Part shown: positions 1-10,127 of the stretch, piece after piece
How the letters are laid out: every line of letters begins with the position of its first letter
Position numbering within the stretch: position 1 is the first letter of the stretch
From: Phialocephala subalpina
Lineage: Eukaryota; Ascomycota; Leotiomycetes; Helotiales; Mollisiaceae
DNA length: 64,000 nt
Direction: 5' to 3'
Assembly: GCA_900073065.1 (NCBI GenBank)
Contig: FJOG01000003.1
Coordinates: 3,204,723-3,268,722, forward strand
The notes under the pieces: generated by a model
The model's database searches: none
What the model was told of the DNA's origin: nothing
What the model saw: only the letters and a program-made list of their open reading frames with translations
Position numbers and translations under genes: made by a program

Positions 1-390
1 AAAAATAATTATATAAAGAAATAAATAGTTTATTAAAACAAAAATTTATAATATATAAATAATAAATAAAGAAATATTCGAGTAAAATCTAATTTAAAAA
101 AAAGTATAAAAAGAAAAAATTTAAGAGGAGGCGTTAAAGTATATTCTCCTTAAAAAGAGTTAAAGCGATTTTATATTATAGGAAGAATTTACTTTAAGAT
201 TAAATAATATATTTTTAGGGGGATTTTATTTGGGTTCCTTAGGAATTAATTTAATCCCTTTGAATATAATCATATAAAGTTAATAACTTTTGTATAATAA
301 AACTAAATAATGAGTAAATTACGATTAATTATTAGAAGTAAAAGTAAAAGCGTAACTAATTAACTTGAGCAAAGGGTAAAGCGAGGGTAA
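1..390. other. AT-rich relic sequence, no gene
   Basis: Very AT-rich DNA with runs of A and T and no open frame of note. This composition is typical of RIP-mutated repeats in filamentous ascomycetes. A similar AT-rich stretch at 2500-2640 shares short strings in inverted orientation. Nothing here can be assigned to a transposon family. Confidence 0.5.
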
Positions 391-715
391 ATAGCGCTTA
401 AGTAAAGCGGCGATATTAATTAATCCCATTCGAAAGGAATTTGGAAAAGTATCATTTGAGATTACCCATATAATCTCAGACGATAAGTAAACCTATTAAG
501 CCTATTTCCGTCTTTAGACTTGAGTAGTCGCTACTTTAACTTAGGTTGAGCCCCGAGTCCTAAGCATGCTAATAAGTCAGCTGGATCATGCTCAGGGGAC
601 CGTTTTCTGGCCCCCTTGCAAATCGGTTATAGTTTCCCTATAGTCTATATATACTCTGCTAATGTCTGCTGCCTTGAGCACAGCTACCTCTTTGAGAGCC
701 TATCAAAATAGTTAC
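391..715 (+). repeat. Dispersed repeat, copy A (mutated)
   Basis: The reverse complement of about 10975-11300 aligns with this stretch over some 325 bp, including ATTTCCGTCTTT, GCTAATAAGTCAGCTGGA and ATGCTCAGG. Most differences are transitions, with T or A here where the other copy has C or G (for example AGACTTGAGTAG against GGACCTGAGCAG). It contains a 34-nt imperfect palindrome at 451-484 with TTTGAGATTA and TAATCTCAGA as inner arms. No coding sequence is visible. Confidence 0.75.
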
Positions 716-1928
716 GATGTTAAGCAGGGAGTCCATTCTAGCTCTCCTGTCAGCCCTTTATAGGGATTCCTCCTAGAGTCAATTTTGGATCCTTGTTAAA
801 TCTGAGCTGTATGAAACGACCACCGAGCCTCCCACCTACTAAACTCACAAATCAACTTTGTTTCCGTCAATTTGTTAAGCAGTCATTCAGCTTGTCTCTG
901 CCGCAAAAATTAGTACTTAAGTACGCACGTGACTGCTCTGTAATGACCTTAGTGTTGCACTTTTGATAGAGGTTAACGACTTGATTTGGTACTACAGCAG
1001 GGTGAAACCTCTATATATACATCCAGTATATAAACTACAGCTGCACAGCGTACACTGTGTCATAGAATTCCAACACTTAGACAGATGCTTCTATATGGCT
1101 TTACCGGGGAAATCATTCTCTTTTGGAATCGCGATTGTCTCTTTCTACCTACTGCTTTGGGACCACCCAGGCGAACCTATAGTAAGGGTAATTCTAAAAA
1201 GATATCCACGGTGCAGATTGGTAGAAAATCGCAGCCGGTATCTTACCATTTGCCGGATCAGCAATTATAAAGCGGCTCGAATACATCTTTTAACTGCCCA
1301 GGTCCAGCGAAGCGACTAAGGGACGGTCCTAGCCCTGGTGCCCTGGACACAGTATACAAGGATATAGATGGAGCCTCGAAATCTAGAAGAACCGGAATAG
1401 AAGGGTTAGCTCCTCCCGAGTGATCTATCATGAATTCATGGTTCTTGACCAGGCCGGATCGGCCAATATACGACATAGTAATACTAAGGAGCGCAACTTA
1501 GTGGCGATGGAGAAATTCGACGGGGTCCATAAAAGCTCAATGCGTAGGATGCCCACCTCCAGAATATGTCACCCACTGAATATCAGGATGCACGATGCTC
1601 GTACACCACCTCAATCGCTCCAAATCACAACATCGCTGTTTTGGAAAGAGTTCCACCTCCGTCCGAGACAATCCTACAAGCAGACTATCTCTTTGTCGTC
1701 AGCTGCTGAATGCTACACCACCAGGGCTGAATGCCTTGGTTCTCAGGCGTCAGAGATCACGCGGATAACGTCAAGTCAGCCTCGTGCTTGTAAACGAGGC
1801 AGATTTGCAGGACCTTAAACCGACCGGAGATCTAATTCTCTCCCACCTCTCCCACCCACTTTCCCATCAAAGGACGCCGTCAAACATCGTGTCTCGAGAT
1901 TCCTCCCAGCTTATGCTCACAAGCTGAA
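716..1928. other. No recognisable gene
   Basis: Only short overlapping open frames on both strands with no family signature. CTCCCACC-type pyrimidine motifs just before 1929 may be the leader of the next gene remnant. Confidence 0.4.
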
Positions 1929-2455
1929 ATGAGCGGCCTTGAGGCACTGGGGGCGGCTGCCAGTATTGCTGGCATTCTCAGCCTTGCCGGGCAGAGCATG
2001 AAAGCCGCCGTCGCCCTCCACGGCATCTATAAGGATGTTGCAACCGCATCAGAATCAGTTCGACGTTTTCTACAAGAATTGAAAGCCCTAATCCGTGTTC
2101 TTGACGAAGTCCAGAACGTGATACGAGAGCTTGAGCTGATGAGCACACCCTATATGCTGGCATCTCTTCAGATACAGCTTAAGTATTGCAACAAAGGCAT
2201 ATATGACTGGCTCCAAGTGGCGGAACGGATCAACCCAGAATCTTCAACCTGGACGAAGGAAACATGGAAGAAATTCAAGACCGCCATTGGAAGACATGCC
2301 TCATGGATGTCCGGGAGCAAATGGCGGCCCACTGTAGAAATATTAATCTGAGTCTTGATGTACTTGGGAGGTGGGTGAAACGAGTTGCCATTCGGAAAAG
2401 TGACCCAGCTGACGTCCAGCAGGGGTTTAGATATTCGAAATGCTGGAAAACTTGA
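1929..2455 (+). pseudogene. STAND/NLR N-terminal domain fragment (Helo-like/SesA-type), frameshifted
   Basis: The ATG at 1929 opens a 140-codon frame that begins MSGLEALGAAASIAGILSLA, a hydrophobic helix followed by amphipathic helices. This is how fungal N-terminal domains of STAND proteins (Helo-like or SesA-type) usually start. After about residue 118 the frame changes: the next frame, from about 2300 to 2455, gives MDVREQMAAHCRNINLSLDV, a natural continuation of such a domain. A frameshift near 2300 therefore breaks it. Only about 175 residues remain, and no NACHT or NB-ARC domain follows; AT-rich DNA takes over at 2490. In intact genes this domain receives or executes the signal in allorecognition or cell-death proteins. 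The family call rests on the N-terminal pattern only; the exact subtype is uncertain. An unrecognised intron instead of a frameshift is possible but no good donor/acceptor pair was seen. Confidence 0.6.
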
Positions 2456-3421
2456 CCATGTGGGCGAAAATGTAAAGAGACTCTTTCGAGAACTCGGCTA
2501 TAAGAAACATTATTTAAAACCTATATAGAAGTTTAAAGAAAATATTAATTTCAATATTTAATTTATATTCTTTAAATATAAAAAATAAGATTTTTAAATA
2601 TTTCTTTATTATTTAATTTATTTATAAATATTTTGTAATACTAGCTAGTATGCCGCCCTTTATTAAGGCCCAATAGAGCTGGCATGGACCAGGTGATGCC
2701 CATAGCTACCCCTGCGGGTAAAAACCCCCACCAGGCCCCAACAGAGAGGTCCCTCATAACTGTAAGGACCACGAAATGCCGTGTCTAGCAGCTCTGCTCG
2801 TCCCGCAAGGCCTCTCCTAGCTAGCCTATCTATATCATCCCACTTAATGCTAAGTATTAAAGAATGGGTATCGGTCACGGTAGCGCCTGAGCCCTTAGCA
2901 AAGGCTCCTCAAAAGGTTAATTTTGTTGTAGGAAGGATAAGTGTTTGGGAATTAGATGGTATAGGTTTTGGAGACTAATTTTAGTTTACAAGGCAGCGTT
3001 TAAATGGTTAGGGATTACGTGCAGGTACTGAGAACATGTGATTTTATATGTAAGATAGGCATTAGATTCTACATCTTGACTTATAAGTAAGATATTTACG
3101 TACTAATATTTCACCGGAACAACTAATAAACAAAATCCAATATCGCTTAGTATTTGGGGCCAGATACCGCCAGCCTCGCGGTCGGGAGTAATAGCGTTTC
3201 CAATTGTAGGCTTGTTGTCGTGCGGGCCGTTAATCTATAAAAAAAAATTCCGGCTTGCTTTGGCCCCTTTTCGACCTCTTTAGAGTAAGTCAAACTCGCC
3301 CAAACAGCAATTCATATAGTAGAATTCATTTACCCTTGTCTTCATTGCTCGGCCTATGCACACTTATACAGTTCATTACATTACATTCTATATTAAATGC
3401 ATTCAGGAATTACAAATAGAC
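2456..3421. other. AT-rich and gene-free stretch
   Basis: 2490-2640 is strongly AT-rich. 2650-2980 has short frames on both strands without a recognised family. 3000-3420 is the likely 3' region of the HET gene on the minus strand. Nothing else is supported. Confidence 0.4.
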
Positions 3422-5479
3422 CTAGACTAGTTCAAACTCCTCCAAGTTTAATCCTCGGCTCTTGAGCGCTTCTGCTGTAAGCCTTGGATCACATTCTTTC
3501 ATCCCTTCTCCTGTCTCATTATTCACAAACCATTCCACAAAATCTTCGTTCTCATGGCGTTGTCTTCTCCATCCCGGAGGCAGTTGTATATGGCTTAGTC
3601 TTGGGTCTTCCACTTGAAAATGGCCAGATCTCTGATCATAATACCCCCTGTAGAAGTGGTTATCCCTCTCATTGAACCGTGTTTTAGGTTCAAACGATTC
3701 CGGTAAGTGCCCTAATAATGTTTCCCCTTCCATTACCTCACCGCAATAGGCCTCTCCCACAATTTGATAACGACCATCTCGAACAGGACGTAGAATCATA
3801 GCGTTAGCGCAGCCGAGCCATATCACCACCTTATCTCCTGGTCTTGCAGCTCTTGGTGCTAGTCCCGGTGTCCCGTCCAGACAGGTGAACAAACTACGAC
3901 CATGACAATACCAAGGGACAGAAAATAGGAACTTTTCGTTGTCAGCGGTGACTTCTAAACCAGCTGCTAAGTCCTCTGCCGAACGTGAAAGTATTTCTCT
4001 TAAGAATATTTCTGCATCAACTAGACTAGGTTCGGCCTCACGAGAGGGTGACCAAGTCTCCGAAAAGTCGTTTGAACACAAAATTCGGCACAAAGCGCGT
4101 GCTTTCTCGCGGCCCTGGTCGGCAAACGCCTGTAGGTCCAGTTTCCTGATGATTCTGGCTAGCTCTATTGGAACTGCCATTTCTGAACCCTCAGAATAGG
4201 ATTCCGGTAGTTTGAAAGATTCTGCAGCTGCGATGGTAGCTACCGTCGTACCCGTGATCTTTAGGACTCCATCTTCGACAAATGCTACAGAGACTGGGGA
4301 GAAACTACTCGCGTTACACCCTAGGAGTTTGTTCGTGATCCGGCGGACTGACCAATTTGGCACCCAGGATGGGCCAACCTGATGTTTGACTTGTATCTCT
4401 AACGACGTCAATACCCTCAGGTTGTTTTGTTCCTTAATGCAAAAGCGGACAAAATCCTGGTAGACCTCGGAGGTTGTTTTAGTATAGTCTGCTGATAGTT
4501 TGAAGCTCCCGCTCGATCCGGGAAAGAGTGAAAGAAGAGCAAATATTCTGTCTCGCGGGTCAGAACAAAGGCTGTCTTTCGTAAAATCAGTGAGCTGGTC
4601 TGTGTTAACGAAGCCCATTCCCCGCATTCGACAGAGGTTGATAAGTAGACTCTTGTGCCGAGCTGTCATATTTTCCCCAAGGTATTCTTGCGGGACTTTC
4701 TCATATAGGTAGAATACCGAGTTACGAAGGCTTGACCAGACTATCGAGTGACTGCCACATAACACGATAGGAGTGGTGGAGGCGAGGATAAGTTCTTGCC
4801 AGATCCAAAGGCGCTTGAACCATTCCCGAAGTAATAAACTGCACATTGCAGCATATTGTGCCCGAGAGAGTGGCGGCACTGTTTGCCCATCCGCCCCGTG
4901 TACTTCATCAGTAGAAAATGACAAAGTCATCAAATCCCAATCCACAGCGATCTTGGACGAAATTAATTCGAAAGATTGCATCGCTAAAAGAGAGTCATGA
5001 GACTCGAGCCCAAGCCAAACGATTACCGACGAAGCTGACGAATAGATATCAGCCATTCTCTTAACTTGGCTGCTTCTCTCCGCTAAATCTTGCTGGTTGA
5101 CACAAATGGCATCGATCCAGATAGCTCGAACCTTATCCGGATACCGAAGGTAGGGCAAAGCTTCGGACAGATTTTTCGTTACAGATATCGCATCAGAGCC
5201 TGATTCTCCAACGAATATATCCGCGGGATCGTCTTGTGAACCCCAAGTATAAGAGAGGGCTTCAAAATTTGCAGGGTACTCTTTTGCAAACGGCACGATG
5301 TTGAGAAGGACTCGAACCTTAGATGAGAAGGTACCTGGAAGTAAGGTGAGGACTCTAATTTCCTGCGCATCTTCGTTGAGAGTCGAATACTGGTATGGCG
5401 TTCTGGTGGTAGACGAGGCTTTGCGCACGCAAGGTTGAGTGATAAGAACATTTCCTATATCTTCAACTGGACTTGTCAT
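3422..5479 (-). CDS. HET-domain (heterokaryon incompatibility) protein
   Basis: A single uninterrupted frame of 685 residues from the ATG at 5479. The HET domain begins with FEALSYTWG at residues 72-80, followed by the signature AIWIDAICVNQQD and by RSSQVKRMADIYSSA, all standard HET blocks; the domain covers about residues 72-230. HET proteins mediate vegetative incompatibility and related regulated cell death in fungi. The rest of the protein is the usual poorly conserved HET C-terminal region. The last 53 residues start with LPPGW and contain EWFVNNETGE and DPRL, which resembles a WW domain whose second Trp is replaced. It stands alone on the minus strand between AT-rich relics and shows no stop or frameshift, so it may be functional. 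The HET call is firm; partner and specificity cannot be read from sequence. Confidence 0.92.
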   Translation of the reverse strand: MTSPVEDIGNVLITQPCVRKASSTTRTPYQYSTLNEDAQEIRVLTLLPGTFSSKVRVLLNIVPFAKEYPANFEALSYTWGSQDDPADIFVGESGSDAISVTKNLSEALPYLRYPDKVRAIWIDAICVNQQDLAERSSQVKRMADIYSSASSVIVWLGLESHDSLLAMQSFELISSKIAVDWDLMTLSFSTDEVHGADGQTVPPLSRAQYAAMCSLLLREWFKRLWIWQELILASTTPIVLCGSHSIVWSSLRNSVFYLYEKVPQEYLGENMTARHKSLLINLCRMRGMGFVNTDQLTDFTKDSLCSDPRDRIFALLSLFPGSSGSFKLSADYTKTTSEVYQDFVRFCIKEQNNLRVLTSLEIQVKHQVGPSWVPNWSVRRITNKLLGCNASSFSPVSVAFVEDGVLKITGTTVATIAAAESFKLPESYSEGSEMAVPIELARIIRKLDLQAFADQGREKARALCRILCSNDFSETWSPSREAEPSLVDAEIFLREILSRSAEDLAAGLEVTADNEKFLFSVPWYCHGRSLFTCLDGTPGLAPRAARPGDKVVIWLGCANAMILRPVRDGRYQIVGEAYCGEVMEGETLLGHLPESFEPKTRFNERDNHFYRGYYDQRSGHFQVEDPRLSHIQLPPGWRRQRHENEDFVEWFVNNETGEGMKECDPRLTAEALKSRGLNLEEFELV

Positions 5480-6431
5480 CTCTGAGAAACCGAGGAGAAC
5501 CTAGAAAGTAGAGAATTGAAGGTTCTTTTGTGTGAGAGGCTGGCTGTGATTGAATAGAGGATAGACAGAAAAAGCATGCGACTGGCGATTTAATTAATGA
5601 AATGAGGTAAGAGCAAAGCTAAGCCGATTAAATTCAGAGGTGTATATAATTAACCGATTACTACTAACCCCTTTATCCCTTGGCTATAGCCCTAATTGAT
5701 TATAAAATAAGATTATTTTAATATAAAAACATTATTATTTATAATAATAATTTAGTATAAAGTGAATAGGGTGTTAAATTAAGGCCCTTGCGTTAGTTAA
5801 GAAACTATAACCGGTCCATATAGAGCCAAATCGGGCCGTCGCCAGGGGCTAAAACGGATCCCTCATTATAGCGCTTAGGCTAACTCAGGGCTCACCCTTG
5901 GCTCAGGCAAAAGCAGCAGGCAGCTGCTCACGTCCAGCGACTAAAACAGAATCAGCAAAAGAAAGAAGTCGTCTGAGATTATAGTGGAGATATGATCTAT
6001 TTTTAGTTGCGTGTTTCCATGAAGAGGATCTGCCCAACCTTCTCATACACAATACGAGTAGCTCAGCGCGGATCGCAATAAAAACCTTTTTCAGCCTGTC
6101 TGCAGTCTGTCGGAGCTGTAGTTAAACGGTCCCATTCAAACCCCGCGGTCTCAGCCACCCTCCTTCCATTGGACGCCACAAGCCAAGACAAGGTTAGTCC
6201 GAGATAAGCAGCCTCTTTCGCCGGAGAAAAAACCAGCCGATCATGCCGTGTCGGCCCCTTTATTAAACGGAGCGCCAAGCCTTATATTCGAGTTCAGATC
6301 TGGCTTGCGTGGGAGCTGACCTCGCCAAGACTGCAACAACACACCCACGCAAAGAAGCGAGCCTTGGGTTGGCCTTGTTTATTGACTTTACTATTCGATA
6401 ATTTTATGCTTGCACTCATACTTCGACAAAG
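5480..6431. other. Intergenic region between divergent genes, with AT-rich relic
   Basis: Holds the upstream regions of the HET gene (minus) and the membrane-protein gene (plus). 5690-5760 is AT-rich, and 5790-5990 is a partial copy of the dispersed repeat. The short frames here have no family signature. Confidence 0.4.
5790..5990 (-). repeat. Dispersed repeat, partial copy C
   Basis: Shares the exact 20-mer GTCGTCTGAGATTATAGTGG (5968-5987) with 11206-11225, plus scattered matches such as CAGGGCTCA and CTGCTCA...TCCA in the same order. It has the same orientation as copy B and the opposite of copy A. It is more diverged and lacks the second palindrome arm. Confidence 0.6.
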
Positions 6432-8303
6432 ATGAGCCAGGAGATACCTCGAAAAGATCAAAACCCAAGTGATGAAGAAGCCACGGATGGCATTCAAGAA
6501 TTTGCGCAAACAACTGTCGCCGATTTCAAGCCTCCGATATCTCGACTATCAGCACTCGTAGCACTCATTTTACAACTTGCAGTCATAGTAATACTCATAG
6601 TATTCAACGTAGTGACTGTCTGGATACAGAAGCCCAAAGGATATGCCACCGCGTTGTTGTCTGACACCGATCGGCTCCTGTATTTGACTGGAACGACGGT
6701 ATTAGCAACAATCATTGCAACCTTCACGACTGGCCAGATCCGGAGACTGTGGTTTTCTTCTGCGGTGTTGACAGAAAATGCAGCAGCACCAGATCGAGTG
6801 CTCGGCCATGCGCGGACGGTGATTGGGTTGGGCTCGTTTCGGGAGCAGGCGCAACATTTCTACACAACTGCCCCTTTCTGGCTCGTTGGACTAATGACAA
6901 CGGCAATTGTCGCCGGAATATCAGCCACAAATTTTTCCTGTCCGTTATACTCTTCCATGTAGGTGAAAGCGGCTAACGATGCCACAGTAATAGCCAGTCC
7001 TCTAGCGCTCCTCGCGCTAGATCACACAACCCTCGTCTCGACTGGAATAACTCCAACTCCTTGTTTGGATGTTACCAACAGCAGCAGTACTCCCAGCGGC
7101 TTTATCTGGCAACTAAGCAATGGCTCTTATATCAGTTTGAACACTTCATACGCTCCAGCTTGTGAAAACCAGAATGTGCTCCCCACGTTCTTGAACGCAA
7201 AGTACACGCCACTGGGAGATGCCTACTCGATGGGCGGAGTTCCAGTTGGCCCTCTTGCTGCAGGTGCTCCATACGCCAGCGACCTTGGCTTCGACTATTC
7301 TTTCGGCCTTAACAGCCCTGATGAGTACGGAGATCGGCTTGGTTTGATATTCTCGTCGTCCGCAGCGGAATTCAACTGGATCTCTCAGTGTTTCCCAGTT
7401 GTCGCCACAAACCCAGTTTCTTGCCGCGAATCGGGTGAAATCAAGGTCAATGGTTCGACAGTCTCAGTCACTGCAGGCGGCTGCACTGTATCCAAGTCCT
7501 TCCAAAACCTGAATACTACCAGAGATGCTGCAACTGTCGCCGGAGTCTGCACAGATTCATCCCCGGACATTGGGACAGCAACAGTAGTCATCGGCTCCCT
7601 CAACGGCTATGCCTCTGATCTCAGAGACGCTATAAATAGTGGGAAAGGACTATTCGCGGGCCCGGACGGATTGGTTACTGTATCTGTAGCATGCACTATT
7701 GACATTGCTCCTTCTCTGGGATTCCGCCTCCTCAACTTCTCACGAATCCCTCCGCAAGCTGTGCCTGACACTTCTTCGAGAGCAAATCTCCTCAGCATCG
7801 GCTATCCATTCCGAGTCACCGCAGCCGGCAACTACTGCACGCCTATCTCGCCTCGGGGCCCCGTCAACATATCACGGTTTCTCACGCCGTCGATGCTCGC
7901 GACCGGCGGCAGTGCAGCATGGCAGTTACTCACGGAAAACCAGTACTCGGACGGGCGTCTCTCCACGCTCATGAACAACGCCAACAACGTGCAGCCCTTC
8001 ATCGGGCAGACGTTTGCGGAGAGCGAAAATTACCTTGAGGATTGCTTAGGGCAGGCGAGTGCCATTTCGCTGGGGTTGTTTTGGGGCTATTCGAGCATGC
8101 TGGCGTTAGGTGGTCCGTTTCTATCGCAGATCACTCCAATTGATCCAAATAATACTGAGGTGTATATTATTAACGGGAATGCGAGTTTGGAGGGTGTAAG
8201 GGTAGGAAGTGGGAGCAGGATTGCTCTACTGTATATTATACCAGAGATCTTTTCCGTAGGGCTGCTGATTTGGCTGTTGTACATTACGAGGCACTTGAAA
8301 TAA
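6432..8303 (+). CDS. Multi-span membrane protein with large N-glycosylated extracytoplasmic domain, unknown function
   Basis: Two exons, 6432-6939 and 6988-8303, give 607 residues. The frame has a TAG at 6960-6962, but a 48-nt intron (donor GTCCGT at 6940, branch GCTAAC, acceptor CACAG at 6987) removes it and keeps phase. The N-terminal third has three hydrophobic segments (about residues 40-65, 80-97 and 150-170). A long region follows that is rich in Asn-X-Ser/Thr and paired Cys, then a last membrane span in IALLYIIPEIFSVGLLIWLL near the C-terminus. I take the middle region to be outside the cytoplasm. The layout matches a fungal family of uncharacterised membrane proteins. No enzyme motif is seen. 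It lies 142 bp before a transporter gene on the same strand. The intron is inferred from signal quality and is the main uncertainty. Confidence 0.7.
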
Positions 8304-8445
8304 GCTATTAAATACTACCGAGTTAAGCGTAGTTTACTATTCTTTATTAGTAATATAATCACGCTTTTAACCAGAATATATTAATTGTTGCAGATCAGCA
8401 TAACTTCTGCACATTCCAGAGCTCGTTTGAACACCAGCAAACACC

Positions 8446-10127
8446 ATGTCCAATTTCTCAAACGAGAAAACAGTGTACAACGCGGCTGGGGCCGACCAGT
8501 CGTTAAGTTCCGATGATGAATTGGCATGGACACAAGAGGAAGAATTGAAGGCGAGGAGGAAGTACGTTGGACTCGCAAGAATAAGCTGTGACATTGGCTT
8601 ACAAAACTACAGAGTCGACTCCTCCGTACTGCCGTTGCTCTTTCTTGGACTTCTAGTCTTTCAACTTGACCGCATGAACTTGGCCAGCGCTCTGACAGCC
8701 GGGTTTGCGAAGAACATACACATCAATCAGTCCACGATCAACCTGGGTAACCAATTGATGTTTATGGGAATCGTAGTTCTGGAAATACCCTTTAATCTAA
8801 TACTGCAAAGACTTGGACCACGAAAATGGATCTCAGCTCAGGTCTGCCTGTTCGGATTTATCGCCATCATGCAGGTTTTTGTGAAAAGCCGTGCCGGATT
8901 CCTGGCTTCGCGGCTGTTTCTGGGTTTCGCTGAAGCTGGCTACATACCAGGAGCTTCGTACACTTTGTCATGCTGGTATACCAAGCGTGAACTTGCAAAG
9001 CGGATTGCGATCTTGTTCTTTGGGATGTTCGGCGGAAATGCATTGAGCCCAATACTGGCTACGGGAATCCTCAAACTGGCTGGCCGCGGCGGGCTCAATG
9101 GGTGGCAATGGCTCTTCCTACGCAAGTGTCTTGTCTATCATTTAGATATTGCAAGCTAATCTGGTCGTAGTTGAGGGTCTGTTCACGATTTTTGTGGCTT
9201 CCATGCTGTTTTTGCTCTTGCCCGGCTCGCCTGAAACACCACGGCCACTGTTGAGCCCCGGTCTCGTGCATTTCTCCTTGGACAGTCCCGAAAGGAATGG
9301 AGCAGACGGTGCGCGGATATCATTCAGAGTAGTCTGGAAGACAATTATGCACTACAAGCGTTGGCCGCACTATGTCTCCATGTTTTGTGTGTTTTCAACG
9401 TGGTCTCCTCTAACCACGTATACGCCATCAATCATCCTGTAAGTCGCTAGCTTGATAAATCACAATTCATTTTGATAGGATGCTCTAGAGCTCTTGGCTT
9501 CGACCGCACTGCCGCAAATGCTCTCTCGGCGATAGGCGCATCCTTGGCCCTTCTGGTTGTCTTCTGCATCGCCTACATCAGTGACAAGACCAACAAGCGG
9601 GGACTTGCGGTGATCCTTGGCCAGACCTCGTATCTCATTTCCCTAATCATTGCCCACTCGGTCCAACCTCATGTGGGAAAGTGGTCAAGATGGGGACTGT
9701 GGACTTTGGTTAACGCGTTTGCCGTGGGTTACCACCCTTCGCACAATTCCTGGGTACAACTCAACTGCAACGACAGCGGGGAAAGAAGCATCGCCGTTGC
9801 GTAAGTTTCCCAACAATATGACGTGGAGATCGACTAATGAGTTTACGATAGCATGTGGGTCATGTCAGCCATCAGTGGTCTCATGGTTGGCACGCAGTAT
9901 TTCCAAGGCGGCGACGCTCCGAGGTACGTGATTCTCCTTGTCCAAATGCGACGAATAGCTTCTGATGTGGTAGCAGATACCAAACTGGATTGCGGACCAT
10001 GATCATCATGGTGTCTGTTGGAATTGCGGCCGCGCTCGTTCAGGAGGTTATATATTTCACTCACAATAGGCGTGTGAAGAGGAGCGCTCCCACGGACAGT
10101 TCGGAGGCTTATGCTTATGTGCTGTAG
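8446..10127 (+). CDS. MFS transporter, allantoate permease (Dal5)/ACS-like family
   Basis: Five exons, 8446-9121, 9171-9438, 9489-9800, 9852-9923 and 9977-10127, give 492 residues, the usual size for this family. The sequence has the family's LDRMNLASAL motif after the first span, a TM4-5 block with RLFLGFAEAGYIPGASY, a mid-protein GWQWLFLLEGLFTIF and YTPSIILALGFDRTAANAL in the second half. About 12 membrane spans are expected. Members import anions such as allantoate, ureidosuccinate, nicotinate or other carboxylates at the plasma membrane; the substrate here cannot be told. The first intron (9122-9170) uses a GC donor, GCAAGT, which restores phase, whereas the GT at 9126 does not. The third exon needs the acceptor at 9488 because the earlier TAG acceptor leads to a stop. 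All other introns are GT-AG. Confidence 0.88.
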
